A stretch of DNA of 64,000 nucleotides from Gemmatimonadota bacterium (GTDB lineage: Bacteria > Gemmatimonadota > Gemmatimonadetes > Gemmatimonadales > GWC2-71-9). Below the pieces are notes generated by a model, which was not told where the DNA came from, did no database searches, and worked only from the letters and a program-made list of their open reading frames with translations. Below are positions 25,806 through 33,501 of this stretch, piece after piece (within the stretch, counting starts at the first letter, position 1; every line of letters starts with the position of its first letter). The DNA is taken from NCBI GenBank assembly GCA_029262195.1, contig JAJCZX010000038.1, forward strand, positions 62,001 to 126,000. The letters run 5' to 3'. Position numbers and translations under genes: made by a program.

Positions 25806-27400
25806 CTGGCTGCTAGTATTCCCTTCAGGTGGTCCGCCAGTCTCAGCGCCAGGGCCACAATTGTGTATGTGGGTGTAACCGCTCCCGCGGTTGGGAATAC
25901 AGAACTCCCTGCGACGAAGAGGTTCTCGATGCCGTGCACACAGCAATCAGGGTCGACCACACCTTTTTTCGGATCAACACTTATACGGGTTGTACCAATA
26001 TGGTGGGCAGTGCCCTGGAGGAGATGTTCGGGTACTGCCTCGTTTTCGCCCAGGTGAGTTTTCACTGTGCCGATTCCAGCGCTCTCAAACTCCTCGGCAA
26101 GTATTTTTTGGGTTCGACGAGCGCCGAGCAGTTCTTCTTCAGTCAAGCGCCAATCAAGTTTGATCCTCCTGACCCCGAGGTGGTCCTTCTTGTCCGAAAG
26201 AGTCACGCGAGAATTCCAATTTGGGACTTGTTCAACCCGGCTCTCAAGTAAGTAGGCTCGTGGAACTCCGGTTAGGCGTGCGATCGACGCTGCTTTCCTG
26301 GCAGCAAACGATACCATTCGCACCGGGTCGGCCAGCATCTCCTTTACGTGCACACCTACATTGCTTGGCGGATGCCCCCAGCGTGTCATATAAAGTTCTT
26401 TCAGCAAAAACCGAAAGGACGCTGGTCCGGAGCTGTCTGCATCTGTACTACTGGGATGCAAGCGAACCTCGATGTTGGGAAGTTCGTTTTCGCGTTGGAG
26501 CTCGTCCGAAAGCGCGATAGTACTTCGCGCCTGAACCCCCCGCTGGTTGCGGTAGAGATAGAATTGGAGGCGACTCAACGCGTTCTCTGAGGGCACCAAC
26601 ACCCCCGAATCTACGATCGGGTGAGACATGAAAAAACGTCCAACCAGATCGTGTTGATTACCGATACCATCCCTGTGAGTGCGGTTGGCAGCCAGCATCA
26701 GGCGTGGGTTTTCCAGCCCGCCGGCCGCCAGCACAAACGTTTTGGCTTTAACCTCAAAGCCTCCGTCCCCATTCAATCGAGCAACCTTCACGGAGCTCAC
26801 CGCACTGGGGGTTTCAGCCGTTAGTATGTCGACCACATTGGCGTTGAGATAAGTAGACACATTTTCGGACTTCGCCATCTCGTTTCGATAGGTTACGCCA
26901 AGCCTTGGAATCGGGGACAGCTGCAGAATCTTGTGATCAATTCGGTCTTCTCCAATCGGGAAGCGTTTCCAGTCTGACGTTTCCCATTTTTCGACGTCAA
27001 ATCCATCGGGAAGGCGGAAGAAATCTTCACACCTTTGGTAATATGGTTGAAGGTAGTCGAGGTCGAACGGCCAACCGCTTTCGGGAATCCAGGAACGTTT
27101 TTCGAAATCGATCGCGTCCAACGGCTGACAGCCCGCGTGCCAACGGTGCGAACTTCCACCGAACATCCGCAACCTGACAGCGTCCAGAGGTCTGTAGCGA
27201 AGCCCTGCCATTTCACCCGCGTAGAGTGACTGTGCCTTGAAGGTGGGGCCAAAGCCACCTCCCTCAAGAACGCATACCTTCAGCACCGTTTGTTTCATGA
27301 ACTCACGAGCCAAAGCGAAGCCGGCGGGACCGGTCCCGACAATACAGACATCTGCTTCGAGAATCGTCCCGCCAGGTACGGTAGAAGCGTCAGCTATCAT
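25802..27400 (-). CDS. GMC family FAD-dependent oxidoreductase
   Basis: 532 residues. The N-terminal FAD-binding motif ADVCIVGTGPAGFALAREF and the C-terminal GMC domain HHIGTTRISVDPKKGVVDP...NLFVAGSSVFPTAGAVTPTYTI are clear. Such enzymes oxidise alcohol groups, often of sugars. In this operon it probably oxidises a lipid-linked or nucleotide-linked sugar. There is no Tat or Sec signal, so it should act in the cytoplasm. It ends in a TTGA overlap with the VanZ-like gene and follows the GT4 gene by 51 bases. Confidence 0.9.
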   Translation of the reverse strand: MIADASTVPGGTILEADVCIVGTGPAGFALAREFMKQTVLKVCVLEGGGFGPTFKAQSLYAGEMAGLRYRPLDAVRLRMFGGSSHRWHAGCQPLDAIDFEKRSWIPESGWPFDLDYLQPYYQRCEDFFRLPDGFDVEKWETSDWKRFPIGEDRIDHKILQLSPIPRLGVTYRNEMAKSENVSTYLNANVVDILTAETPSAVSSVKVARLNGDGGFEVKAKTFVLAAGGLENPRLMLAANRTHRDGIGNQHDLVGRFFMSHPIVDSGVLVPSENALSRLQFYLYRNQRGVQARSTIALSDELQRENELPNIEVRLHPSSTDADSSGPASFRFLLKELYMTRWGHPPSNVGVHVKEMLADPVRMVSFAARKAASIARLTGVPRAYLLESRVEQVPNWNSRVTLSDKKDHLGVRRIKLDWRLTEEELLGARRTQKILAEEFESAGIGTVKTHLGENEAVPEHLLQGTAHHIGTTRISVDPKKGVVDPDCCVHGIENLFVAGSSVFPTAGAVTPTYTIVALALRLADHLKGILAAS

Positions 27401-27451
27401 AAGGCATTACTAAAGGCCTGTTTCAAGTTTTGGATATCGGTCATCATCACG

Positions 27452-28657
27452 TCAACGACTGCGGGCAACCGCGGCTTCTACGCCCTTAACAAACTCCGCA
27501 GCATCGGTTTCCCAGTTGTATTTCGTGTCTACGGCGGCAGTACCTCGGGTCGAGAACTCGGACATTCGTTCACGGTCTTCCAGCATTTCGATCACAGCAA
27601 CGGCCAGAGCCTCGGGTTGATCAGGTGGCACCAGAACGCCGGCGCCTGTCTCGGTCAGAATCCGACGCATCGGGGGCACATCCGACGCTATAATTGGAAG
27701 TCCCGCGGCCATGTAGTCGCACAGTTTGTTGGCTATCGTCAACCTGATATGGGCAGTATCCGAAAACGGGATTACGCCCACGTCGCAGTGTTGGTAGAAC
27801 CGACCGAGCGTCGCGTGTTCTTGCCACCCCAGGAATTCCACATTCCCTCCAATCTCGAGTTCTTTTACCAGTTCTTCAAGTTCCGGGCGTTGGGTGCCAT
27901 CGCCAACGATCACCAGATTGGTATTAGGCTTGTTTTCGAGTATCCTCGGCATGGCGTTGATAATGTTGACGAGTCCCCGGTCCTCGATCAAAATCCCAAC
28001 GAACAGTAGGCGTTGCCAGTCCCGTGGGTTCTTGATCTCTTCTGGGAAATCCATTTCCTTCCGCAATCCGGGTAAATCGTCCGGAGTGTTGCCTACTACC
28101 GAGATCACGTTCGGATCAACGCCGAGTTGCGCACATCGCGCCATCGACTCCTCAGAGACAACCGACAACGAGGCGATCCTGCGTAACACGTATCGCTCTA
28201 TGAAACGCGCTGCCGCGGGGTTACGCACCAGGTGGTCCGACCATGACATCTTTTTCAGGTCCCACTGGGTTTCGATGAATACCGGGTATATCTCGGCCAT
28301 GTCATAATGCACCGGGATTCCAAACCATTTGCCGACCCAAACCGCTGCGGGAGCCATCGGAAGATCGTAAACCACGAGGCTGTCAGCTTTGGTCATACGC
28401 ACGACCTTAGCAATCTGCTGTAACCAGATGGGGCCGAAGAAGAACGGGAAGTTGAGCAACTTGGTCAGAAGGCCGGAGCGGAAAGACGGCAGGCGATAAA
28501 CGTGACACTTTCCGTAGGGCTCTCTTCGAACATCGCGCCCGTAATTGCGGGCCACCAGGGAGACCGAGTGCCCGGCGTTTGCAAGAGCTTCGATTTGCCG
28601 TCGCACTCTGGTCTGGCCCTTCGGCCAATCGCCAGGGCAAACGTAGACTATGTCCAT
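27452..28657 (-). CDS. Family 4 glycosyltransferase
   Basis: 401 residues, GT-B fold. Features include the N-terminal IVYVCPGDWPKGQTRVRRQIEAL, the inter-domain WQRLLFVGILIEDRGLVNIINAM, LVIVGDGTQRPELEELV, and a C-terminal donor-binding region (GVIPFSDTAHIRLTIANKLCDYMAAGLPIIASD) that departs from the usual E-x7-E motif. The start is the ATG at 28657; the frame extends 12 codons further without a ribosome site. It is one of three consecutive GT4 genes that should build the repeat unit of the exported glycan on the cytoplasmic face. Confidence 0.88.
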   Translation of the reverse strand: MDIVYVCPGDWPKGQTRVRRQIEALANAGHSVSLVARNYGRDVRREPYGKCHVYRLPSFRSGLLTKLLNFPFFFGPIWLQQIAKVVRMTKADSLVVYDLPMAPAAVWVGKWFGIPVHYDMAEIYPVFIETQWDLKKMSWSDHLVRNPAAARFIERYVLRRIASLSVVSEESMARCAQLGVDPNVISVVGNTPDDLPGLRKEMDFPEEIKNPRDWQRLLFVGILIEDRGLVNIINAMPRILENKPNTNLVIVGDGTQRPELEELVKELEIGGNVEFLGWQEHATLGRFYQHCDVGVIPFSDTAHIRLTIANKLCDYMAAGLPIIASDVPPMRRILTETGAGVLVPPDQPEALAVAVIEMLEDRERMSEFSTRGTAAVDTKYNWETDAAEFVKGVEAAVARSR

Positions 28658-28699
28658 TGTTGTTTTATCACCCGTTGTTTCGCAGTCAGGCAATGTTGA

Positions 28700-29818
28700 T
28701 CACCGACCGCGTTCAATAGCTTCCCGGTAGACCCGGTCTACACGGTCCAACCATCCGTCAACCGAGTATGTTTTTTCTACATGCTGTTGAGCCAACGCTG
28801 ACCGTTCCAGGGCCAGATCGGGTTCGTCCAAGACCGTTTTGATTGCCTCGCCAAGGCTTCCGGGATCCAGCGCCGGCACCAGGACCCCATATTTGCCACC
28901 GTCAAGGACCGTCGGCACTTCACCCACGGACGTAGATACGGTCGGTACGAGGTTAGCCATCGCCTCCAAAAGGGCAATCGGTGTGCCTTCGGTCCTGGAA
29001 CTCAAAACGAATACATCAAAAGCTGGCATCAACGCCCCTGCCCCAGCCAATGCACCGCAAAACGTCACCCGGTCGGCCAACCCCATTTCCTTCGCCAACC
29101 TTTCTGCGCTGCTCCGCTCCGGCCCATCCCCGACAAGCACCGCATGAAATTCCGAAGGATCTAGCTCTCGAAGTGCGTCAATGAAAATGTCTACACCCTT
29201 CTCCTCACTCATCCTTCCGACCCAGCCGATGACTTTCCCCTTCTGGGGGACGCCCAGCACCGATCGACAAAAGGCTCGATCTTTGGCGGGCGACGGAGCA
29301 AAACCATTCGGCAACAAATGCAGCACATCTCTTGGCACACCGACCTGCAAAAGCCGTTCCTCTATAGCGCGGGAAACGGCGATAACCCCACCCATGTATC
29401 TGAGACTGCGCTGGTCCAGCCCTTCATAGAACCGGTTTTTCCATCCACCACCCGAATACCCGTGGGCCGTGCCAACCACCGGCGTTTTCGTTTTTCTAGA
29501 GGCCAAAAGTCCGAGAACGATTCCGCGGTACCCGTGGCAGTGGACCACAGTTGGCCCGAAGTCTTTGATCGCTGTAACGATTTCTGAATACTGGGCCCGA
29601 TAGGCGCGCGGCCTGGTCCGAACGATCTTCACAGTGACACCGGCATCATGCAAAGCTGGAATCAAATCTGATTCGGAGTTCTCAACGGCCAAAAGCGCCA
29701 CCACACCGGCTAACCGCCCTCGGTCTTGCTGGCCCGCCGCCAGCATGCGCACCACGCTTTCGGCACCACCGAACGGAGCGGGAGCAATCAGGTGCAGCAC
29801 TCGAATGTCCTGAGTCAC
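28700..29818 (-). CDS. Family 4 glycosyltransferase
   Basis: 372 residues, GT-B fold. Motifs: VLHLIAPAPFGGAESVVRML (acceptor-side Gly-rich loop), VHCHGYRGIVLGLLAS, IGWVGRMSEEKGVDIFIDAL, AVLVGDGPERSSAERLA and the donor site FVLSSRTEGTPIALLEAMANLVP, which carries the canonical E-G-x5-E-A-M pattern. It overlaps the preceding GT4 gene by 4 bases. The sugar and linkage cannot be inferred from sequence. Confidence 0.92.
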   Translation of the reverse strand: MTQDIRVLHLIAPAPFGGAESVVRMLAAGQQDRGRLAGVVALLAVENSESDLIPALHDAGVTVKIVRTRPRAYRAQYSEIVTAIKDFGPTVVHCHGYRGIVLGLLASRKTKTPVVGTAHGYSGGGWKNRFYEGLDQRSLRYMGGVIAVSRAIEERLLQVGVPRDVLHLLPNGFAPSPAKDRAFCRSVLGVPQKGKVIGWVGRMSEEKGVDIFIDALRELDPSEFHAVLVGDGPERSSAERLAKEMGLADRVTFCGALAGAGALMPAFDVFVLSSRTEGTPIALLEAMANLVPTVSTSVGEVPTVLDGGKYGVLVPALDPGSLGEAIKTVLDEPDLALERSALAQQHVEKTYSVDGWLDRVDRVYREAIERGR

Positions 29819-30930
29819 CTTTCCTGCCCACTACTGTTAACCAGAGACGAATAGAGCCCCTCGTATGCCCGTACCATCGTGCCCTGGTCAAATTCGGCCC
29901 GCACCCGGGCCATGGCTACCTGCGCCTGGGCTTTTCTTTTCTCGGTGTCTCGAAGGGCCTCGTCCCATGCCGCAGCCAGTGCGTGGGGATCGGCAGGTGG
30001 GACAGTCAGGTGTCTCAAATTCGGGCCAAGCACGTCGGGATTGCCCCCAACTGCGGTTACCACAGGACAGACGCCACTGGCCATAGCCTCCAACAGGCTG
30101 ACCGAAGTCCCCTCGCTGTGCGAGGAAAGCGTGAACACATCCAACAACTGATAAATATCGTCCGCGTCGTTTCTCCAACCCGCCATCAGGAAAGAGTCTT
30201 CGAGCTTTTCTTCCTTGATGAGTGCTTCAAGATTCGCCCGTTCAGGGCCGTCCCCAACCAATAAGAACGTGGCCCGGGTTCCACTGTCGAGCAGTAGGCG
30301 GAAAGCTTTTATCGCCACGTCGTAACCTTTTATTACGTCGAGGCGACCCACGGTACCGATGACGGGTCGATCTGTGGTTACTCCCAGTTCCCGTCGCAGA
30401 GCATCGTTCGGTGAACGCGGTTCGAACAAGGCAGTGTCGATGCCGTTGATTATCGTTTTGACGGGTACAGATTCGGGAACTATCTCGGCGCGAAGCCGGG
30501 CTTTGAGATCGTCTGACACAGCGACAACAACATCTGTTCGGCCAGCGGCTATCTTGTCCACGAGTCTGACCAGTCGGGTATCGGGGCCGAGCCGTCCATG
30601 ATCGGTGTACACGACCGACCTTACTCCCGCCAACCTTGCCGCGAGCGACCCCTTGTACCAGACGCCGCTGTGAAGATGAACCACGTCGGGAGCCATTTTC
30701 TTTATCTTGGCGGCGAAACGTCCGGGGCGCAGCATCGACCATTTCTCCTGGGGGCCGACAACTTCTAACCTACCCACCGACTCTAAACCCTCCGCATGCC
30801 GACCGAGAAAGTCTGTGCACAGCAGCGACGTCTCGAAACGCTCTGGGTCAGTTCTCCGCATCAAATCGGCGATCAACCGTTCGAGTCCGCCAGCTTCGAG
30901 GTCCAGAGCGACATGTGCTATACGTAGCAT
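29815..30930 (-). CDS. Family 4 glycosyltransferase
   Basis: 371 residues, GT-B fold. Motifs: IAHVALDLEAGGLERLIADLM, VHLHSGVWYKGSLAARL, VVYTDHGRLGP, IGTVGRLDVIKGYDVAIKAF, FLLVGDGPERANLEALI and donor site FTLSSHSEGTSVSLLEAMASG. The start is set at the ATG at 30930 (MLRIAHVALDL), three codons inside the longest frame. It follows the toroid-protein gene by about 36 bases and overlaps the next GT4 by 4. Confidence 0.92.
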   Translation of the reverse strand: MLRIAHVALDLEAGGLERLIADLMRRTDPERFETSLLCTDFLGRHAEGLESVGRLEVVGPQEKWSMLRPGRFAAKIKKMAPDVVHLHSGVWYKGSLAARLAGVRSVVYTDHGRLGPDTRLVRLVDKIAAGRTDVVVAVSDDLKARLRAEIVPESVPVKTIINGIDTALFEPRSPNDALRRELGVTTDRPVIGTVGRLDVIKGYDVAIKAFRLLLDSGTRATFLLVGDGPERANLEALIKEEKLEDSFLMAGWRNDADDIYQLLDVFTLSSHSEGTSVSLLEAMASGVCPVVTAVGGNPDVLGPNLRHLTVPPADPHALAAAWDEALRDTEKRKAQAQVAMARVRAEFDQGTMVRAYEGLYSSLVNSSGQER

Positions 30931-30966
30931 TGGGCACAAAACTCCGAATCGCGGAGTGAGACCATG

Positions 30967-32292
30967 TCAAACGGACTCGGCGACGCTGGCGGCTATGTTG
31001 GAAACCCCCGTGGCCGGGATGCTACGATTCCTCTGCTCTTGAAGCATCAGAGCGTCCAGCAAATACTTCGTGGCCCAGTTGGGATAACCGCCGCTAATGT
31101 AATGGCCTAGAATCGGGAAAGACCCTGGAATTGCTCCTCTGGTTTCCGGAACGTGGCCGCTTCTCAGTTGCACCGCTTTGAGAAAATTAACGATTCGATC
31201 AGCAGCGTTGGCGTACTCAGGTTCGCCGTTTAACTCTGCCAACCGATATGCGACGATAGCAATTTGGGCCGATCCGGTGAGACACGACGACAGAAGGCCG
31301 GGTTGCCAGTCAGAATAGTAGCGTCCATAGAGAAAACCGTTTTTTCCAACACGATCTATAAGAGGTTTTACACCTCTTTCAGCTGCCTCGACGAAATCTT
31401 TTCGGTCGGTTTCAACGCCGATTTCCAGAAGCCCCTGCAAGGTGTACCCGATGGTGTGAGTCAGCGGGCGGGCAGGATGTCCAAGACAATTGTGCGCGAA
31501 GTAACCGGAATCAGATTGCTGGAGTAAGGCGGCTTCAGCGACCGCCTCAGCCCGGGCAACATAATGTTCGTTCTCGAAGAAGCGCCCTGCCCGCGCCAGC
31601 GCCCATCCGCACAGGCAGTTGTACAGTTTTATCTTATGCTCGGCGACGAAACGTCCATTAGTTTTGAAATACCCTCGGTCGTCAATGTCGCCCGCCAGGA
31701 AGTCCGCTGCCGCAATGGCCCCTGTCCTAACATCCTCGCCTGCGCCCTCTTCAAGTGCAGAGATCAGGCCATCGAGCACCATCCCCGTGTTGAACGCCGC
31801 CGGTGTTCTCTCCTCTGGAGGGCAAAGAGGTCCACCCTGGACGGCACCGCTGGCCATTTGGATTTCGACCTCCCATGAAGCCATGGCTAATGCCCGGTCC
31901 CTAACGTCCGGACGCCCTGCCACACGGGCGTATTGTAGCAGAGAAGTGATGATGTAGCCGGTCGTCTCCGGATAGGAAGGCCTCCAACCGGAGGGCGAAC
32001 TCACCGGGAAGTATCCGTAGGAAACGCCGTCGTCGCCCGATGCGCCTGCGGCCTGCAGCAGCCAATCGGCAGCGGCGCCCGCACACTCCATTGATGGGAG
32101 GTCCACCGGGCTGGGACCACCGAGCAAATAGCGGGTGTGATCACGCGCCACGCAGATCCCAAAACGCCAGTTAGATCGCCGCAGAAGGCCCCGCAACTGC
32201 GTCGCCAGTCGCCGCAATGCCCAGTAATTGCCTCTCAGGCCCCGGACTCTGTGCCAATCTCGCATGAGCCTGTAGAACGCGGCAATAGTCAC
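30967..32292 (-). CDS. Alpha/alpha-toroid protein of a polysaccharide locus, function unknown
   Basis: 441 residues without signal peptide or membrane helices. Repeated helix pairs with aromatic and Gly-rich turns (YPETTGYIITSLLQYARVAG, FNTGMVLDGLISALEEG, HTIGYTLQGLLEIG, SCLTGSAQIAIVAYRLAEL) indicate an (alpha/alpha) barrel like those of N-acylglucosamine 2-epimerases, glucuronyl C5-epimerases or glycosidases. The conserved His, Tyr and Asp positions do not let me choose among them. It overlaps the acyl carrier protein gene by 4 bases, so it is coupled to it. A sugar epimerase acting on the polymer or precursor is a reasonable guess only. Confidence 0.6.
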   Translation of the reverse strand: MTIAAFYRLMRDWHRVRGLRGNYWALRRLATQLRGLLRRSNWRFGICVARDHTRYLLGGPSPVDLPSMECAGAAADWLLQAAGASGDDGVSYGYFPVSSPSGWRPSYPETTGYIITSLLQYARVAGRPDVRDRALAMASWEVEIQMASGAVQGGPLCPPEERTPAAFNTGMVLDGLISALEEGAGEDVRTGAIAAADFLAGDIDDRGYFKTNGRFVAEHKIKLYNCLCGWALARAGRFFENEHYVARAEAVAEAALLQQSDSGYFAHNCLGHPARPLTHTIGYTLQGLLEIGVETDRKDFVEAAERGVKPLIDRVGKNGFLYGRYYSDWQPGLLSSCLTGSAQIAIVAYRLAELNGEPEYANAADRIVNFLKAVQLRSGHVPETRGAIPGSFPILGHYISGGYPNWATKYLLDALMLQEQRNRSIPATGVSNIAASVAESV

Positions 32293-32516
32293 GCCTTGTG
32301 GCTCCGCACGGCACTCACAATTTCTCGAAACGACCCCATGTTTTCGATATCCTCGATCGACAAAAGAATATCGAACTCCTGCTCAACAGCGGACACTATT
32401 TCGACGTGCTTAATAGAATCCCACCCCGGCAACGTCTTGCTTGAAGCGCTGTCCTCTATCGCACTCTGCTCCAGCCCGAGAATATCGCCAAGGATCTCTT
32501 TGATCGTATCTTCCAT
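32289..32516 (-). CDS. Acyl carrier protein
   Basis: 75 residues from the ATG at 32516. It has the ACP core, with the phosphopantetheine-accepting Ser34 in GWDSIKHVEIVSAVEQEF, where a D-S-I motif replaces the fatty-acid D-S-L, as in many specialised ACPs. Specialised carriers of this type deliver unusual acyl groups or act with dedicated synthetases. Its neighbours are an AAC(3)-like acyltransferase upstream (78-base gap) and the toroid protein downstream (4-base overlap), so it probably carries the acyl group used to decorate an amino sugar. No dedicated acyl-ACP synthetase is present. Confidence 0.88.
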   Translation of the reverse strand: MEDTIKEILGDILGLEQSAIEDSASSKTLPGWDSIKHVEIVSAVEQEFDILLSIEDIENMGSFREIVSAVRSHKA

Positions 32517-32594
32517 AAGTCGAGTTGCCCAGTGCGTGATTTTGGTCTCAGGTGTCCCAAACGAACACCCAATCAAACTAATGCATCCCGAAGG

Positions 32595-33494
32595 TCATGA
32601 TGGATTGATGTCATCATTACCGTCAAAGCCCCGATAACAAAAGACGTTCTCGGCGGCAAGTTCCTTGACGCATTTTTCCACCGCTCTGACATCCAAAACC
32701 GTGAACGGTACCTTCCCAAGAAACTTACTTTTCCACGCCTCCGATTTTTCGAGGCGTTGTTGCAGAACTCCCAAATCCCTGCGACGCGAAGCTTTGGGTT
32801 CGAATAACCGGGTTCGCACCTTCAAAGTCTCCCCGTCCATATTTACCGTGGGTAACTCAAACCAGTCTTGTGTAAACGGATCAAACGGCATCGTCGAAGC
32901 AATTTCTTCTTCAAGCGCGTGGAAGACGGTGACCGCGCCAATGCCAACTCCCAGCAAAGCGGTTTTCCCATCAGCCGCAAAGAGCTTTTGAAACGGAGAC
33001 GGTTTACCACAAGGGCTCTGGGCTAGATGATGGTCGCTGGTCAATTCGACCGCTAATTTTCCGCGCGCACCAACAGGATGAGTTGGATGGGTGCTAATTA
33101 CGACCCCCTTGGTTCTCCTAAACATCTCGGTGAGGAGCCCCATCTTTGAGGGTGACCTGCGCACGTCAAAGAGGTCACGGCTATTTGCGTAATTGATCGC
33201 TGAACCCTGGAACGGCATCATTGGCATCAAGACTGTTCCCCCCTCCCCCACCACGTCGGTCAAAACAGTTATCAATTCCGATGGCTTACCCTTGTAACCT
33301 CCGAGTCGATGCATCGAACTATGCACCAAGACGTGGTCTCCCTTGTGCAACCCCAGACTCTTCAACACGTCGCCAACATCGTTGGCATCAAACCCGTGAA
33401 ACATCTCGAGATAAGAAATCCTGGCCGCTTTTAATCTGGCTTTCACAGCCTGGCGAAAGGCCTGTACCTTCGGGTGCCGTTTCACTCCTGTCAT
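32595..33494 (-). CDS. AAC(3)/FrbF-family acyltransferase
   Basis: 299 residues from the ATG at 33494. It matches the aminoglycoside 3-N-acetyltransferase fold family: VLVHSSMHRLGGYKGKPSELI, GGTVLMPMMPF, FRRTKGVVISTHPTHPVGARG with the catalytic-type His, and LLGVGIGAVTVFHALEE. Many members are not resistance enzymes but acylate amino groups in cell-surface glycan or natural-product pathways (for example FrbF). Here, beside an ACP and within a glycan operon, N-acylation of an amino sugar is more likely than antibiotic resistance. It starts 7 bases after the deacetylase-transferase fusion gene. Confidence 0.85.
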   Translation of the reverse strand: MTGVKRHPKVQAFRQAVKARLKAARISYLEMFHGFDANDVGDVLKSLGLHKGDHVLVHSSMHRLGGYKGKPSELITVLTDVVGEGGTVLMPMMPFQGSAINYANSRDLFDVRRSPSKMGLLTEMFRRTKGVVISTHPTHPVGARGKLAVELTSDHHLAQSPCGKPSPFQKLFAADGKTALLGVGIGAVTVFHALEEEIASTMPFDPFTQDWFELPTVNMDGETLKVRTRLFEPKASRRRDLGVLQQRLEKSEAWKSKFLGKVPFTVLDVRAVEKCVKELAAENVFCYRGFDGNDDINPS

Positions 33495-33501
33495 TTTCGG
33501 T

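Noticed and set aside
32595-33494. Aminoglycoside resistance gene
   Set aside because: Although the fold is AAC(3), its operon position beside an ACP and glycan enzymes makes a biosynthetic acyltransferase more likely.
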